From NCBI GenBank assembly GCA_027622115.1, contig JAQBZS010000305.1:1-7945 (forward strand): a DNA stretch of 7,945 nucleotides, read 5' to 3'. The DNA is from Planctomycetota bacterium (GTDB taxonomy: Bacteria; Planctomycetota; Planctomycetia; Planctomycetales; Planctomycetaceae). The translations under genes and the position numbers were made by a program. The notes below the pieces were generated by a model, which was given only the letters and a program-made list of their open reading frames with translations, did not search any database and had not been told where the DNA came from. Of this stretch, positions 1 to 6,004 are shown one piece after another (position 1 is the first letter of the stretch; each line of letters opens with the position of its first letter).

Positions 1-1
1 G

Positions 2-64
2 AACATCGCCAAGCGACTCGCGTTGTTCGAAGCCGGAAAGCCGTATCGCCAACCGCCTCGATAG
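2..64 (+). CDS. C-terminal end of an upstream gene (partial)
   Basis: An open frame enters from the left edge and ends at TAG 62-64. It encodes 20 residues, NIAKRLALFEAGKPYRQPPR. The RLALFEAGKPYR pattern resembles the tails of tetratricopeptide-repeat proteins in planctomycetes, but that is recall from a very short stretch and the function cannot be assigned. The frame has good codon character, and a hairpin follows 17 bases after the stop, which supports a real gene end. It lies on the same strand as the M50 gene, 237 bases upstream of it, so it could be part of the same cluster. Confidence 0.4.
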   Translation, partial: NIAKRLALFEAGKPYRQPPR

Positions 65-81
65 CTGTCAACTTGGTTCGC

Positions 82-100
82 CCGCCTGAAAAGCAGGCGG
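82..100 (+). terminator. Hairpin after the upstream gene
   Basis: CCGCCTG (82-88) and CAGGCGG (94-100) form a perfect 7-bp GC-rich stem with a 5-base AAAAG loop, 17 bases beyond the stop at 62-64. No T-run follows, so this is at best a weak or factor-assisted terminator, or an mRNA 3' end stabiliser. The rest of the gap to the M50 start (101-301) shows no convincing gene. A TTTGAC-like hexamer near 244-249 has no good partner -10 box. Confidence 0.4.
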
Positions 101-301
101 CGGCCCAGCACTTAGGCACCACATCGCCGCGCCGAACCACTTCGAAACCAAACAACCCGCCTTGCATCGCATTCCGACTCGGGACTTGTTCGGACCCCTG
201 CAATCAATGACGATGCAGCGACCGACGACGAATCGTCCGCGGAATTTGACTCGCAGTCGTGGATCAGTGCATGCCCTGTCCGACACGCATTTGTGGGTGC
301 C

Positions 302-2518
302 ATGCCCAGTAATACTCAAGTCCCGTCGATCTCACGGCCCCTGCGAATCCGCGCGCGAGAGGACTTGAAGATCCAGGAACAATGGTTTCGAGGCCGTCGG
401 TTTTGGGCGATCAAAGATCCCGTCACGTTGCGGTACTTCCAGCTTCGAGACGAAGAATACGCCATCGTCTGCATGCTCGACGGCAATCGCAGCATGTCCG
501 ATGTGCAACTTGAGTTTGATCGACGCTTCGCCCCGGAACGTCTCAGCCTGCCCCAGCTGCAGTCCTTTCTGGCGATGCTGCACCAAGAAGGACTGGTCAT
601 TACCGAAACCAGCGGGCAGGGCGAATTCCTGCTGGACCAGCACCAAAAAATACGCCGTCGCAAGCTGAAGGCCCTGTTCTCGAATCCGCTGGCGATTCGC
701 TTTCACGGCATCGATCCCGAACGCTTGCTGAGGTGGCTGGATGCCCGGCTCGGCTGGGTGCTTTCGCCAATCATGCTCGCCGCCGTTTGTGTGTTGGTCG
801 TTGTGGCGGTGCTCAATGTTGCGATGCACTTCGACGAATTCACCGCCAGGCTGCCGGACTTCCAGGTGTTCTTCGGCGTGGGCAACGTCGTGTGGTTGGT
901 CGCGGTGCTGGGCATTGTGAAGGTGGTGCATGAATTGGGACACGGCGTTTCCTGTCGACACTTCGCCGGGGAGTGCCACGAACTCGGCGTGATGCTGCTG
1001 GTGTTCACGCCGTGTTTGTATTGCAACGTCTCCGACGCCTGGATGCTGCCCAACAAGTGGCGACGGATTGTGATCAGCATGGCTGGGATTGCGGTCGAAA
1101 TTGTCTTGGCGTCGGTGTGTTCGCTGCTGTGGTGGTTCAGTGAACCCGGCATGTTCAACGCAATGTGCCTGAATCTTGTGTTCGTCTGCTCGGTCAGTAC
1201 GCTGGTTTTCAACGGCAACCCGTTGCTGCGATACGATGGCTATTACGTGCTGTCCGATTGGCTGGAAGTCCCCAATCTTCGCGAAGATTCGCAGTCGATC
1301 GTGAGCGCGGGAGTCACCGGTTGGTTCACGGGACTCGACGAAAGCAATCCTCGCCGCGCCCCGAGTGGTCGATGGTCGGGATTGGTGATCTATGCCGTCG
1401 CGGCATTCGTGTATCGGTTCCTGGTCATCGGCGGCATCCTGTGGTTTGTGTACCGCATCCTCGAACCTCACGGCTTGCAAGTGATTGCGTTCGGATTGGG
1501 GCTGTTGGTCGTGGCGGGACTCGTGATCCCATACGTCTTGAGAATGTGGCGGTTCTTTCTTTCCAGTTGGAGACGCATCATGTGGGGGCGTTTCTTGATT
1601 CGCTCGACGATGGTCATCGGCGTGCTGGCTGCGTTGGCGATGATCCCGATTCCGCATCAGATCGCGGCACCGGTCATCATCGAGCCCGCCGACGCCCGTC
1701 GCGTTTATGTCACCGTTGCGGGGACACTTCAAGCCGGAACGCTCGCTGCGGGAAGCCAAGTACAAACCGGCGACGAACTCGGGCGTCTGCACAACGCGGA
1801 CGTCGATGCCGAGATCGTGCGGTTGCAAGGTGCCCGCGATCTGCTCGTGGTTCGCGTCCAGCATTTGGAAGGTCGCCGCATCACGGATCGAAAAGCGGAA
1901 GATCAACTCGTCACGGCACGCAAGCAATTGGCGGTCGCCGAAGAACGGCTTGAGAAACGCACTCAAGATCGCGAACGACTGATCTTGCGAGCCACGGTTG
2001 CCGGCACGATCTTGCCGCCGCCCGATCAGCCGAATTCCAAGAATCGCGACGAGTTGCCGAACTGGTCCGGCAGTCCACTCGATCCGGACAACGAAGGCGC
2101 ATTTCTCAAAACCGGCGCCATGTTTTGCTTGATCGGCGATCCGCAAAGCGTCGAAGCGAGACTCATCGTCGACCAATCTCAGATGGAGTTCATCACAAAC
2201 GGCCAGACCGTGAAGCTGCATTTGAAGCAAATGCCCGGCCGAGTCCTCGAAGGCACGATCACGGACATCGCGCAAGTCACCATCGACGACGTGCCGACGC
2301 AACTGATGACTCACGAAGACTTAGCCTCGCGACGCGATGCCGGCGGTCGACATCGCCCGGTCAGCAGTTCTTATCAACTGCAAGTCCGCTTTACGGATTC
2401 CGCGCCGTCGCCGTTCGTGCTGGGAAGTACCGGTCGGGCTAAAATCGTGGTCCAACCGCGCTCAATCGGCGACCGCATGCTTCGCTATCTGCAACAGACT
2501 TTCCGCTTTCGAGTTTGA
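302..2518 (+). CDS. PqqD-like / M50 (site-2 protease type) metalloprotease / HlyD-type adaptor fusion
   Basis: Polytopic inner-membrane protein of about 738 residues that probably couples intramembrane proteolysis to export. Numbered from ATG 302: residues about 13-102 look like a PqqD-type winged-helix domain; hydrophobic segments lie near 153-177, 190-212, 255-279, 284-302, 360-384, 391-412 and 434-457. HELGH at 210-214 is the M50 zinc motif (H210, E211, H214), and NPLLRYDGYY at 306-315 supplies the likely third ligand, D312. A CLYC pair (238-241) sits between them. Residues about 460-500 and 561-620 form two halves of a lipoyl-like barrel-sandwich, split by a coiled-coil hairpin (about 500-560) and followed by a beta-barrel, as in HlyD/RND adaptors; this part should face the periplasm. 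GTG 293 is an equally possible start (+3 residues); neither has a clear Shine-Dalgarno. Similar M50-HlyD proteins are common in planctomycetes (recall). The substrate is unknown. Confidence 0.88.
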   Translation: MPSNTQVPSISRPLRIRAREDLKIQEQWFRGRRFWAIKDPVTLRYFQLRDEEYAIVCMLDGNRSMSDVQLEFDRRFAPERLSLPQLQSFLAMLHQEGLVITETSGQGEFLLDQHQKIRRRKLKALFSNPLAIRFHGIDPERLLRWLDARLGWVLSPIMLAAVCVLVVVAVLNVAMHFDEFTARLPDFQVFFGVGNVVWLVAVLGIVKVVHELGHGVSCRHFAGECHELGVMLLVFTPCLYCNVSDAWMLPNKWRRIVISMAGIAVEIVLASVCSLLWWFSEPGMFNAMCLNLVFVCSVSTLVFNGNPLLRYDGYYVLSDWLEVPNLREDSQSIVSAGVTGWFTGLDESNPRRAPSGRWSGLVIYAVAAFVYRFLVIGGILWFVYRILEPHGLQVIAFGLGLLVVAGLVIPYVLRMWRFFLSSWRRIMWGRFLIRSTMVIGVLAALAMIPIPHQIAAPVIIEPADARRVYVTVAGTLQAGTLAAGSQVQTGDELGRLHNADVDAEIVRLQGARDLLVVRVQHLEGRRITDRKAEDQLVTARKQLAVAEERLEKRTQDRERLILRATVAGTILPPPDQPNSKNRDELPNWSGSPLDPDNEGAFLKTGAMFCLIGDPQSVEARLIVDQSQMEFITNGQTVKLHLKQMPGRVLEGTITDIAQVTIDDVPTQLMTHEDLASRRDAGGRHRPVSSSYQLQVRFTDSAPSPFVLGSTGRAKIVVQPRSIGDRMLRYLQQTFRFRV

Positions 2519-2524
2519 TCTAAC

Positions 2525-2558
2525 AAAAAAACGCCGACCACAAACAGTGCGGTCGGCG
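2525..2558 (-). terminator. Intrinsic terminator of the HU operon
   Basis: Read on the minus strand, CGCCGACC (2558-2551) and GGTCGGCG (2539-2532) make a perfect 8-bp stem with an 11-base loop, followed at once by seven Ts (2531-2525). This is a textbook intrinsic terminator, 40 bases past the stop of the 72-residue gene. On the + strand the A-run precedes the stem and no T-run follows, so the M50 gene would get only a plain hairpin. It sits between two converging genes. Confidence 0.85.
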
Positions 2559-2597
2559 CGTAGGAATTCGGCGAGAATGGATTCGGAGCGTAAGTCG

Positions 2598-2816
2598 TTA
2601 AATCACACCACCATGCGTTCGGTAGGGAGTTGCAAAATCGGGCAGGTCAAGATTCCAGGTGCGTTCCCAGATTCGCGGAATGTGCCGCAGGCCTTCTGAC
2701 ACGTAAATCAGCTGGCGGGATCGTTCATCTCGCGCTGTTGCGTAAATCGGGATGACGCAACCAGTTTCGAGCATCGAGGCCAGGATGAACAACATCGACA
2801 GCAGATAGTTTCGCAT
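2598..2816 (-). CDS. Small exported protein, probable lipoprotein (72 aa)
   Basis: The start is ATG 2816-2814, one base after the HU stop codon (2820-2818), with GGAGG at 2826-2822 giving a 5-base spacer. This is strong evidence for this start over a longer in-frame ORF running up into the HU gene. Residues 1-20 form a signal peptide with a hydrophobic core (LLSMLFILASML) ending in TGC. Cys20 could be lipidated, but Glu sits at lipobox -3, which is atypical; cleavage after YATA (25-28) is the alternative. The mature part has only about 45-50 residues, with a Trp/Arg-rich centre (RIWERTWNLDLP) and the ending TPYRTHGGVI. Small proteins with this ending seem to recur in planctomycetes (recall, unverified). 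Function unknown. It shares a promoter and terminator with HU and its translation is probably coupled. Confidence 0.75.
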   Translation of the reverse strand: MRNYLLSMLFILASMLETGCVIPIYATARDERSRQLIYVSEGLRHIPRIWERTWNLDLPDFATPYRTHGGVI

Positions 2817-2817
2817 T

Positions 2818-3372
2818 TCAGCCTCCGTGCGGTTCCTCGCCCGTACTCCGTGTCGTCGAACCGGCAGCTGCCGCCGACTGGGCGTTGTTGGGGAACCCAT
2901 CGCCGAATGATTGCGGCTTTGGATGCTCAAGCGAAGTTTTCGGGGCTCGATAATCGAAACCCGGATTCGTCGCTGAGCTGATCCCCGAGGGTTGTGTCGT
3001 TACAAAGGGTTGTGGTCTATAGCTTTCGGGCACGGTGGGAGGTGGAGCCAAAGCTGCCAATCTGGCGGCTTCCGCTTCGCGAGCGGCTTGCTCTTCGAGC
3101 AACCGTACACGCTCTTCCATCTCCTTGCCGGGTTTGAAAGTCACCACGAATTTTTCAGCCACATCGACTCGTTCACCGGTCCGCGGATTCCGAGCCTTGC
3201 GAGCTGCACGTTTTTTCACTTCAAAGACACCAAAGTTCCTCAATTCGATTCGTTTTTCAGTGACGAGGGTGTCAACAATCGCATCAAACGTCTTTTGAAC
3301 AATCTCTTTGGTTTTGAGCTGAGTCAGCCCAATTTCCTCCGAGATTGTCTTGACGATTTCTTTCTTGGTCAC
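2818..3372 (-). CDS. HU/IHF-family DNA-binding protein with long C-terminal tail
   Basis: Histone-like nucleoid protein that bends DNA as a dimer. Residues 1-90 are a complete HU/IHF fold: an N-terminal helical pair starting MTKKEIVKTISEE, the GVFEVKKRAARKARNPRTGE signature (48-67) with P63 as the intercalating proline, and the FKPGKEM end of the core (79-85). Ordinary HU is about 90 residues; this protein has 184. The tail starts with a charged, Ala/Glu-rich probable helix (85-108) and continues into a Pro/Ser/Gln/Ala-rich, probably disordered stretch without the Lys/Pro/Ala repeats of histone H1-like tails. The start is GTG 3372-3370, chosen because the HU domain begins right there and GGGAG lies at 3386-3382. 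It is the first gene of a two-gene unit with the 72-residue exported protein. Whether it is the main HU or a specialised paralog cannot be told. Confidence 0.93.
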   Translation of the reverse strand: MTKKEIVKTISEEIGLTQLKTKEIVQKTFDAIVDTLVTEKRIELRNFGVFEVKKRAARKARNPRTGERVDVAEKFVVTFKPGKEMEERVRLLEEQAAREAEAARLAALAPPPTVPESYRPQPFVTTQPSGISSATNPGFDYRAPKTSLEHPKPQSFGDGFPNNAQSAAAAGSTTRSTGEEPHGG

Positions 3373-3381
3373 AACTCGAGT

Positions 3382-3386
3382 CTCCC
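3382..3386 (-). promoter_or_regulatory. Shine-Dalgarno deciding the HU GTG start
   Basis: GGGAG on the minus strand, nine bases before the GTG at 3372. It supports initiation at GTG and not at a downstream Met. Confidence 0.6.
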
Positions 3387-3435
3387 ACAGAGAGGTTCCG
3401 AGTGGGGCCGCTTTTCGAGCAGCAGCGTCGACTCA

Positions 3436-3465
3436 ACTGTAATTGCTACCAGGATTTAGTGTCAA
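3436..3465 (-). promoter_or_regulatory. Sigma70-type promoter of the HU operon
   Basis: On the minus strand a perfect TTGACA (3465-3460) is followed, after 18 bases, by TACAGT (3441-3436), which matches four of six positions of TATAAT. Transcription would start near 3429, giving a leader of about 57 bases before the HU GTG. The -35 overlaps the last codon of the Uma2-like relic, so the relic's decay did not destroy this signal, or the promoter arose across its end. Confidence 0.6.
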
Positions 3466-3790
3466 GGCGATTGATTTGGTTCGAGGCTTGTGACCAGCCG
3501 GTTTGAACAGTTTTCGCCGCCGAATTGAGACGACTGATTCAGTTCAGTTTCACTATCGGCCAGACCAATCGGAGACTTCACTTTAATCGGAAAAAAGCAA
3601 AAGCTTTGCCCAAAGTGACACGGCTCCGAAAGTTTGGCCGGGAACGGCCGGGACTTCGCAGACACTGACATCCGGTCGAAGCGCCCGCACATCCGGCAAC
3701 CCGAGGTCGACGTTCATGTCTTCCACAATCACAAACATCCGGCGACGGCGCTTGTGGCTCGCTTTGCTCCAACTGTGCGGTGGCAACCTC
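3462..3790 (-). pseudogene. Possible frameshifted relic of a Uma2-type endonuclease gene
   Basis: No intact gene is visible between the HU promoter and 3938, but minus-strand frames read like a decayed Uma2 (PD-(D/E)XK nuclease) protein. One frame gives MFVIVEDMNVDL, then GLPDVRALRPDVSV, then GQTFGAV and WAKLLL, stopping at 3585-3583. Removing one T from the minus-strand T6 run (3596-3591) joins it to a second frame reading LLLFPIKVKSP and onward to a stop at 3464-3462. The order (PDV block, TF block, then a hydrophobic strand ending in E-V-x-SP) is what I recall for Uma2. Here the catalytic Glu position of E-V-x-SP reads Lys. A further frame change upstream (ATAQLEQ) may hold the N-terminal part. 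Assignment is by eye only; chance resemblance is possible. Confidence 0.38.
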
Positions 3791-3854
3791 AACTGACAAC
3801 GGAATCGAGACCGGCGGCACCCAAATCCCTGACGTCCCACACCAATAATCCCCG

Positions 3855-3883
3855 AAAAAAAGAGAGCGCTCCGAATGCTCCCC
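3855..3883 (-). terminator. Intrinsic terminator after the YkgJ-type gene
   Basis: Read on the minus strand, GGGGAGC (3883-3877) pairs with GCTCTCT (3867-3861), including two G-T wobbles, around a 9-base loop. The run of seven Ts (3861-3855) starts at the base of the stem. It lies about 55 bases beyond the stop at 3939 and is correctly oriented for that gene. A second perfect 7-bp stem, CGGATGG/CCATCCG, lies between the stop and this hairpin without a T-run. Confidence 0.6.
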
Positions 3884-3938
3884 GCGAATTCGTTGCTTTT
3901 CGGATGGCGTTGAATCGCGTCCATCCGATGGGCCGGCG

Positions 3939-4379
3939 TCACACATCAATTTGGCTCGCCAAGTTTTCAATGTCCTGCAAATTCACAAAGTTGCCGTGAC
4001 GCATGCCAGGGCAATCCACTGCTGCTTCATCCCAGGCTGCCTTGGATTCAAGGTTTGAATTCCAGAATGGCCATGTGCGACATTGCAGCGGCCTCGCGTC
4101 ATAAATGGTGCAACGCCGAGACTTCTGGTCGAAAAACGTGCAATCGCCATTCGTGTGCTCGGTCAATGACAACTTTCGATGCACGAGTCGTGTGTGAAAC
4201 AGCCGAACTTCGCCCACGCTGCGATCGAGTGATTTGGCGATTTGCTCGACCTCTTCCTCGGTGACCCAAACCACCCCGGGAGCCCCAGTACAACAATTTC
4301 CGCATTGGCTGCATTTGAATTGCAAACCATTCGCGTACCAGGGTGCGACTGGATTCGGTTTCTGTTGCTCAACATTCAT
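3939..4379 (-). CDS. YkgJ-family CxxCxxCC cysteine-cluster protein
   Basis: Small cytoplasmic protein (146 aa) of the zinc- or iron-chelating CxxCxxCC family (PF03692 type). Cysteines lie at 23, 26, 29 and 30 (CSQCGNCC) and again at 80, 90, 100 and 123, eight in all, matching the family layout. The run DARPLQCRTWPFW (94-106) is typical of these proteins, as is the preceding CTIYD. The metal and biochemical role are not established for most members. The start is ATG 4379, close ahead of the first conserved segment; no clear Shine-Dalgarno is seen. It is transcribed alone, divergent from the lipoprotein gene, and ends with its own terminator. Length and residues look intact. Confidence 0.9.
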   Translation of the reverse strand: MNVEQQKPNPVAPWYANGLQFKCSQCGNCCTGAPGVVWVTEEEVEQIAKSLDRSVGEVRLFHTRLVHRKLSLTEHTNGDCTFFDQKSRRCTIYDARPLQCRTWPFWNSNLESKAAWDEAAVDCPGMRHGNFVNLQDIENLASQIDV

Positions 4380-4403
4380 GATGCGAGTTTACGGAGGTCG
4401 AAT

Positions 4404-4430
4404 TGTCTTGCCAAATAAGCAAGCAAGACA
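4404..4430. promoter_or_regulatory. Dyad in the divergent promoter region
   Basis: TGTCTTGC (4404-4411) and GCAAGACA (4423-4430) form a perfect 8+8 inverted repeat with an 11-base spacer, 24 bases upstream of the YkgJ-type ATG and about 75 bases upstream of the likely lipoprotein start. The spacing suits a dimeric regulator bound on one face of the helix. A possible -10 box for the + strand, TATATT (4456-4461), lies downstream but lacks a good -35. Confidence 0.45.
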
Positions 4431-4503
4431 TCTACCCGAGATTTCTGCGGAAGGCTATATTCTGCCCGGACTTGTGACGTTTCCATGGTCGGAACAGAAA
4501 CTC

Positions 4504-4893
4504 GTGGTCGTACGGAAGCACGCAATTATCGGCAAACTTGGCAGCAGGCGCCGGAAACTCCAGCGAGTTTTGCCGCCGGTTGTCGTGGTGGGTTGTGTTG
4601 TCGTGGCGAGTTTTTTCTTGTTGGGCTGCGCGAATCCCGGTAACACTCGATTCCCGACGTTTGCAACGAGTGACCCAAAGTTTGAGCAGCGAAGCTATGA
4701 GTTCCACGACCCACTACCGGATGAAACACTTGGTCCGGGAACTTTCTCAAGACCGCGTGCCTACGTTCAAACCCGCTCAGTCAGTCGCCGTGCCAAAGAG
4801 TGGAAGCTCTTGCGAGGGGCCGTCACCAGCAGTCGCTATCCCAATCGCAAGTCCAATCGCAACGCCTATCGAAACGACCACGTTGTACATTGA
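4504..4893 (+). CDS. Probable lipoprotein of unknown function
   Basis: Frame ending at TGA 4891-4893. From GTG 4504 it encodes 129 residues: a basic n-region (RKHAIIGKLGSRRRKLQR), a hydrophobic core (VLPPVVVVGCVVVASFF) and a proper lipobox FLLGC with Cys42 as the lipidated residue. The mature part has YEFHDPLPDETLGPGTFSRPR and SRRAKEWKLLRG segments, similar to small planctomycete lipoproteins I recall next to prenyltransferase-repeat genes. The tail is made of four-residue repeats (RYPN, RKSN, RNAY, RNDH). The start is uncertain: the frame is open back to 4234, and ATG 4381 or TTG 4408 (with GGAGG at 4393-4397) are alternatives; GTG 4504 gives the most compact signal peptide. This frame, not the overlapping one, is preferred over 4504-4893 because it carries a complete signal peptide and lipobox. 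Confidence 0.68.
   Translation: MVVRKHAIIGKLGSRRRKLQRVLPPVVVVGCVVVASFFLLGCANPGNTRFPTFATSDPKFEQRSYEFHDPLPDETLGPGTFSRPRAYVQTRSVSRRAKEWKLLRGAVTSSRYPNRKSNRNAYRNDHVVH
4834..4881 (+). repeat. Four degenerate 12-bp tandem repeats inside the lipoprotein tail
   Basis: Copies at 4834-4845, 4846-4857, 4858-4869 and 4870-4881 all start CG and share a CGCAANNCCNAT-like form (for example CGCAAGTCCAAT and CGCAACGCCTAT). In the lipoprotein frame they encode RYPN, RKSN, RNAY and RNDH. In the + frame of the next gene they read as an Ile/Pro/Ala run, which helps explain that frame's false openness. Confidence 0.6.
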
Positions 4894-4915
4894 CTCGCGG
4901 ATCGATGGCTTCACG

Positions 4916-6004
4916 TTGCGACGATGGATGCTGTTCGGTATCGCGACGGCGTTTTCCTTGATCGTCATGGTGCCCGGCGATCAGTCGCTTGCTCAAATCC
5001 GCTTCCCCAATGCCGAGCGGACCGTTGAATCCAGTGGTATCGAACACATTGATGCTCAAACCCAAACCGCGATTGACCGTGGCTTGGCGTACTTGGCATC
5101 TCGTCAGAATCTGGACGGATCGTTCGGACGAGGTGGACCCTACCAAAGCAATGTTGCGGTAACGGCGCTCGCCGGAATGGCTTTCATGTCCGCCGGACAC
5201 ACGCCGGGACGCGGCACCTATGGCTCCAATGTGCAACGTGCCGTGGATTTCATTCTTGATCAGACCCAGGCCAACGGCTTCATTGTTTCCCCAGGCCCGG
5301 CAACTCATGGACCGATGTACGGACACGGATTTGCAACGTTGTTTCTGGCGGAAGTCTACGGCATGACTCCACCCTTTCGGAATGCGCGGGTGTCCGTCGG
5401 AGAAGCACTCGATCAAGCCGTCAAAGTGATCATCAACTCACAGAACAAGGACGGAGGTTGGAGATATCACCCCGAGCCGAACGAGGCGGATGTCTCGGTC
5501 ACGGTTTGTCAGGTGATGGCCCTGCGAGCGGCTCGAAACGCCGGAATTTTGGTGAGAAAGGACGTGATTGACTTTTGCACGGACTACGTAAAGAAGTGCC
5601 AAAACAGCGACGGCGGGTTTCGCTACCAATTGCGGTCTCGTCGAGACAGCATGTTTCCTCGAACGGCCGCGTCGGTGGTGGCTTTGTACAGCGCCGGAAT
5701 CTACGACGGCCCAGAGGTCAACAACGCCCTGAAGTACCTGCTGGCCAGAAAGCCCGGCCGACCGGCGTCTCGATTCGAAACGCATTACTTCTACGCTCAC
5801 TATTACGCCGTGCAAGCCATGTGGCATTCCGGAGGCCGGAATTGGGATCTGTGGTTTCCGGCAATTCGCGATGAGCTTGTGCTGCGGCAATCCAGGCGAG
5901 ACGGCAGTTGGGCGGCCAGCTACATCAATTCGGAATACTCGACCGCCATGGCGTGTCTGGTTTTGCAAATGCCGAACAACTACTTGCCGATTTTTCAACG
6001 ATGA
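4916..6004 (+). CDS. Secreted prenyltransferase/squalene-oxidase-repeat protein
   Basis: Exported protein built from alpha-alpha repeats of the terpene cyclase/prenyltransferase type. Numbered from TTG 4916 (362 aa): a signal peptide RRWMLFGIATAFSLIVM with a likely cut after SLA (24-26), then QW-like motifs QNLDGSFG (64-71), QNKDGGW (176-182), QNSDGGF (229-235) and RRDGSW (327-332). Squalene-hopene cyclases have 600 or more residues and a DxDD catalytic motif; here the region reads EADVSVT with a single Asp (192), so cyclase activity is not supported. Known relatives in planctomycetes are uncharacterised. The start is a judgement: TTG 4916 gives an RR n-region, ATG 4928 lacks basic residues, TTG 4883 overlaps the lipoprotein stop, and the frame stays open back to TTG 4538. 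It probably shares a transcript with the lipoprotein gene. Confidence 0.85.
   Translation: MRRWMLFGIATAFSLIVMVPGDQSLAQIRFPNAERTVESSGIEHIDAQTQTAIDRGLAYLASRQNLDGSFGRGGPYQSNVAVTALAGMAFMSAGHTPGRGTYGSNVQRAVDFILDQTQANGFIVSPGPATHGPMYGHGFATLFLAEVYGMTPPFRNARVSVGEALDQAVKVIINSQNKDGGWRYHPEPNEADVSVTVCQVMALRAARNAGILVRKDVIDFCTDYVKKCQNSDGGFRYQLRSRRDSMFPRTAASVVALYSAGIYDGPEVNNALKYLLARKPGRPASRFETHYFYAHYYAVQAMWHSGGRNWDLWFPAIRDELVLRQSRRDGSWAASYINSEYSTAMACLVLQMPNNYLPIFQR

Noticed and set aside
332..2314. 660-residue open frame on the minus strand
   Set aside because: It lies wholly antisense to the M50/HlyD gene, is His/Gln/Arg-rich, and has no domain or signal; it is a codon-bias shadow.
2817..2930. N-terminal extension of the small exported protein (110-residue version)
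   Set aside because: It would overlap the HU tail in another frame and put about 38 Arg-rich residues before the signal peptide; the GGAGG-ATG at 2816 is far better.
3641..3655. GGCCGGGA repeated twice in a short space
   Set aside because: Two short GC-rich copies only; likely chance or a minor slip inside the relic, with no array.
3583..3942. 119-residue minus-strand frame taken as an intact gene
   Set aside because: Only its second half resembles a protein family (Uma2); the first half crosses the terminator at 3855-3883 and looks random, so it is treated as a relic fragment.
3634..3999. 121-residue + strand frame between HU and the YkgJ-type gene
   Set aside because: No start signal, low-complexity basic composition, and it crosses the minus-strand terminator and the end of the YkgJ-type gene.
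4234..4503. 5' extension of the lipoprotein frame into the YkgJ-type gene
   Set aside because: It would overlap the conserved antisense coding region and place about 130 residues before the signal peptide.
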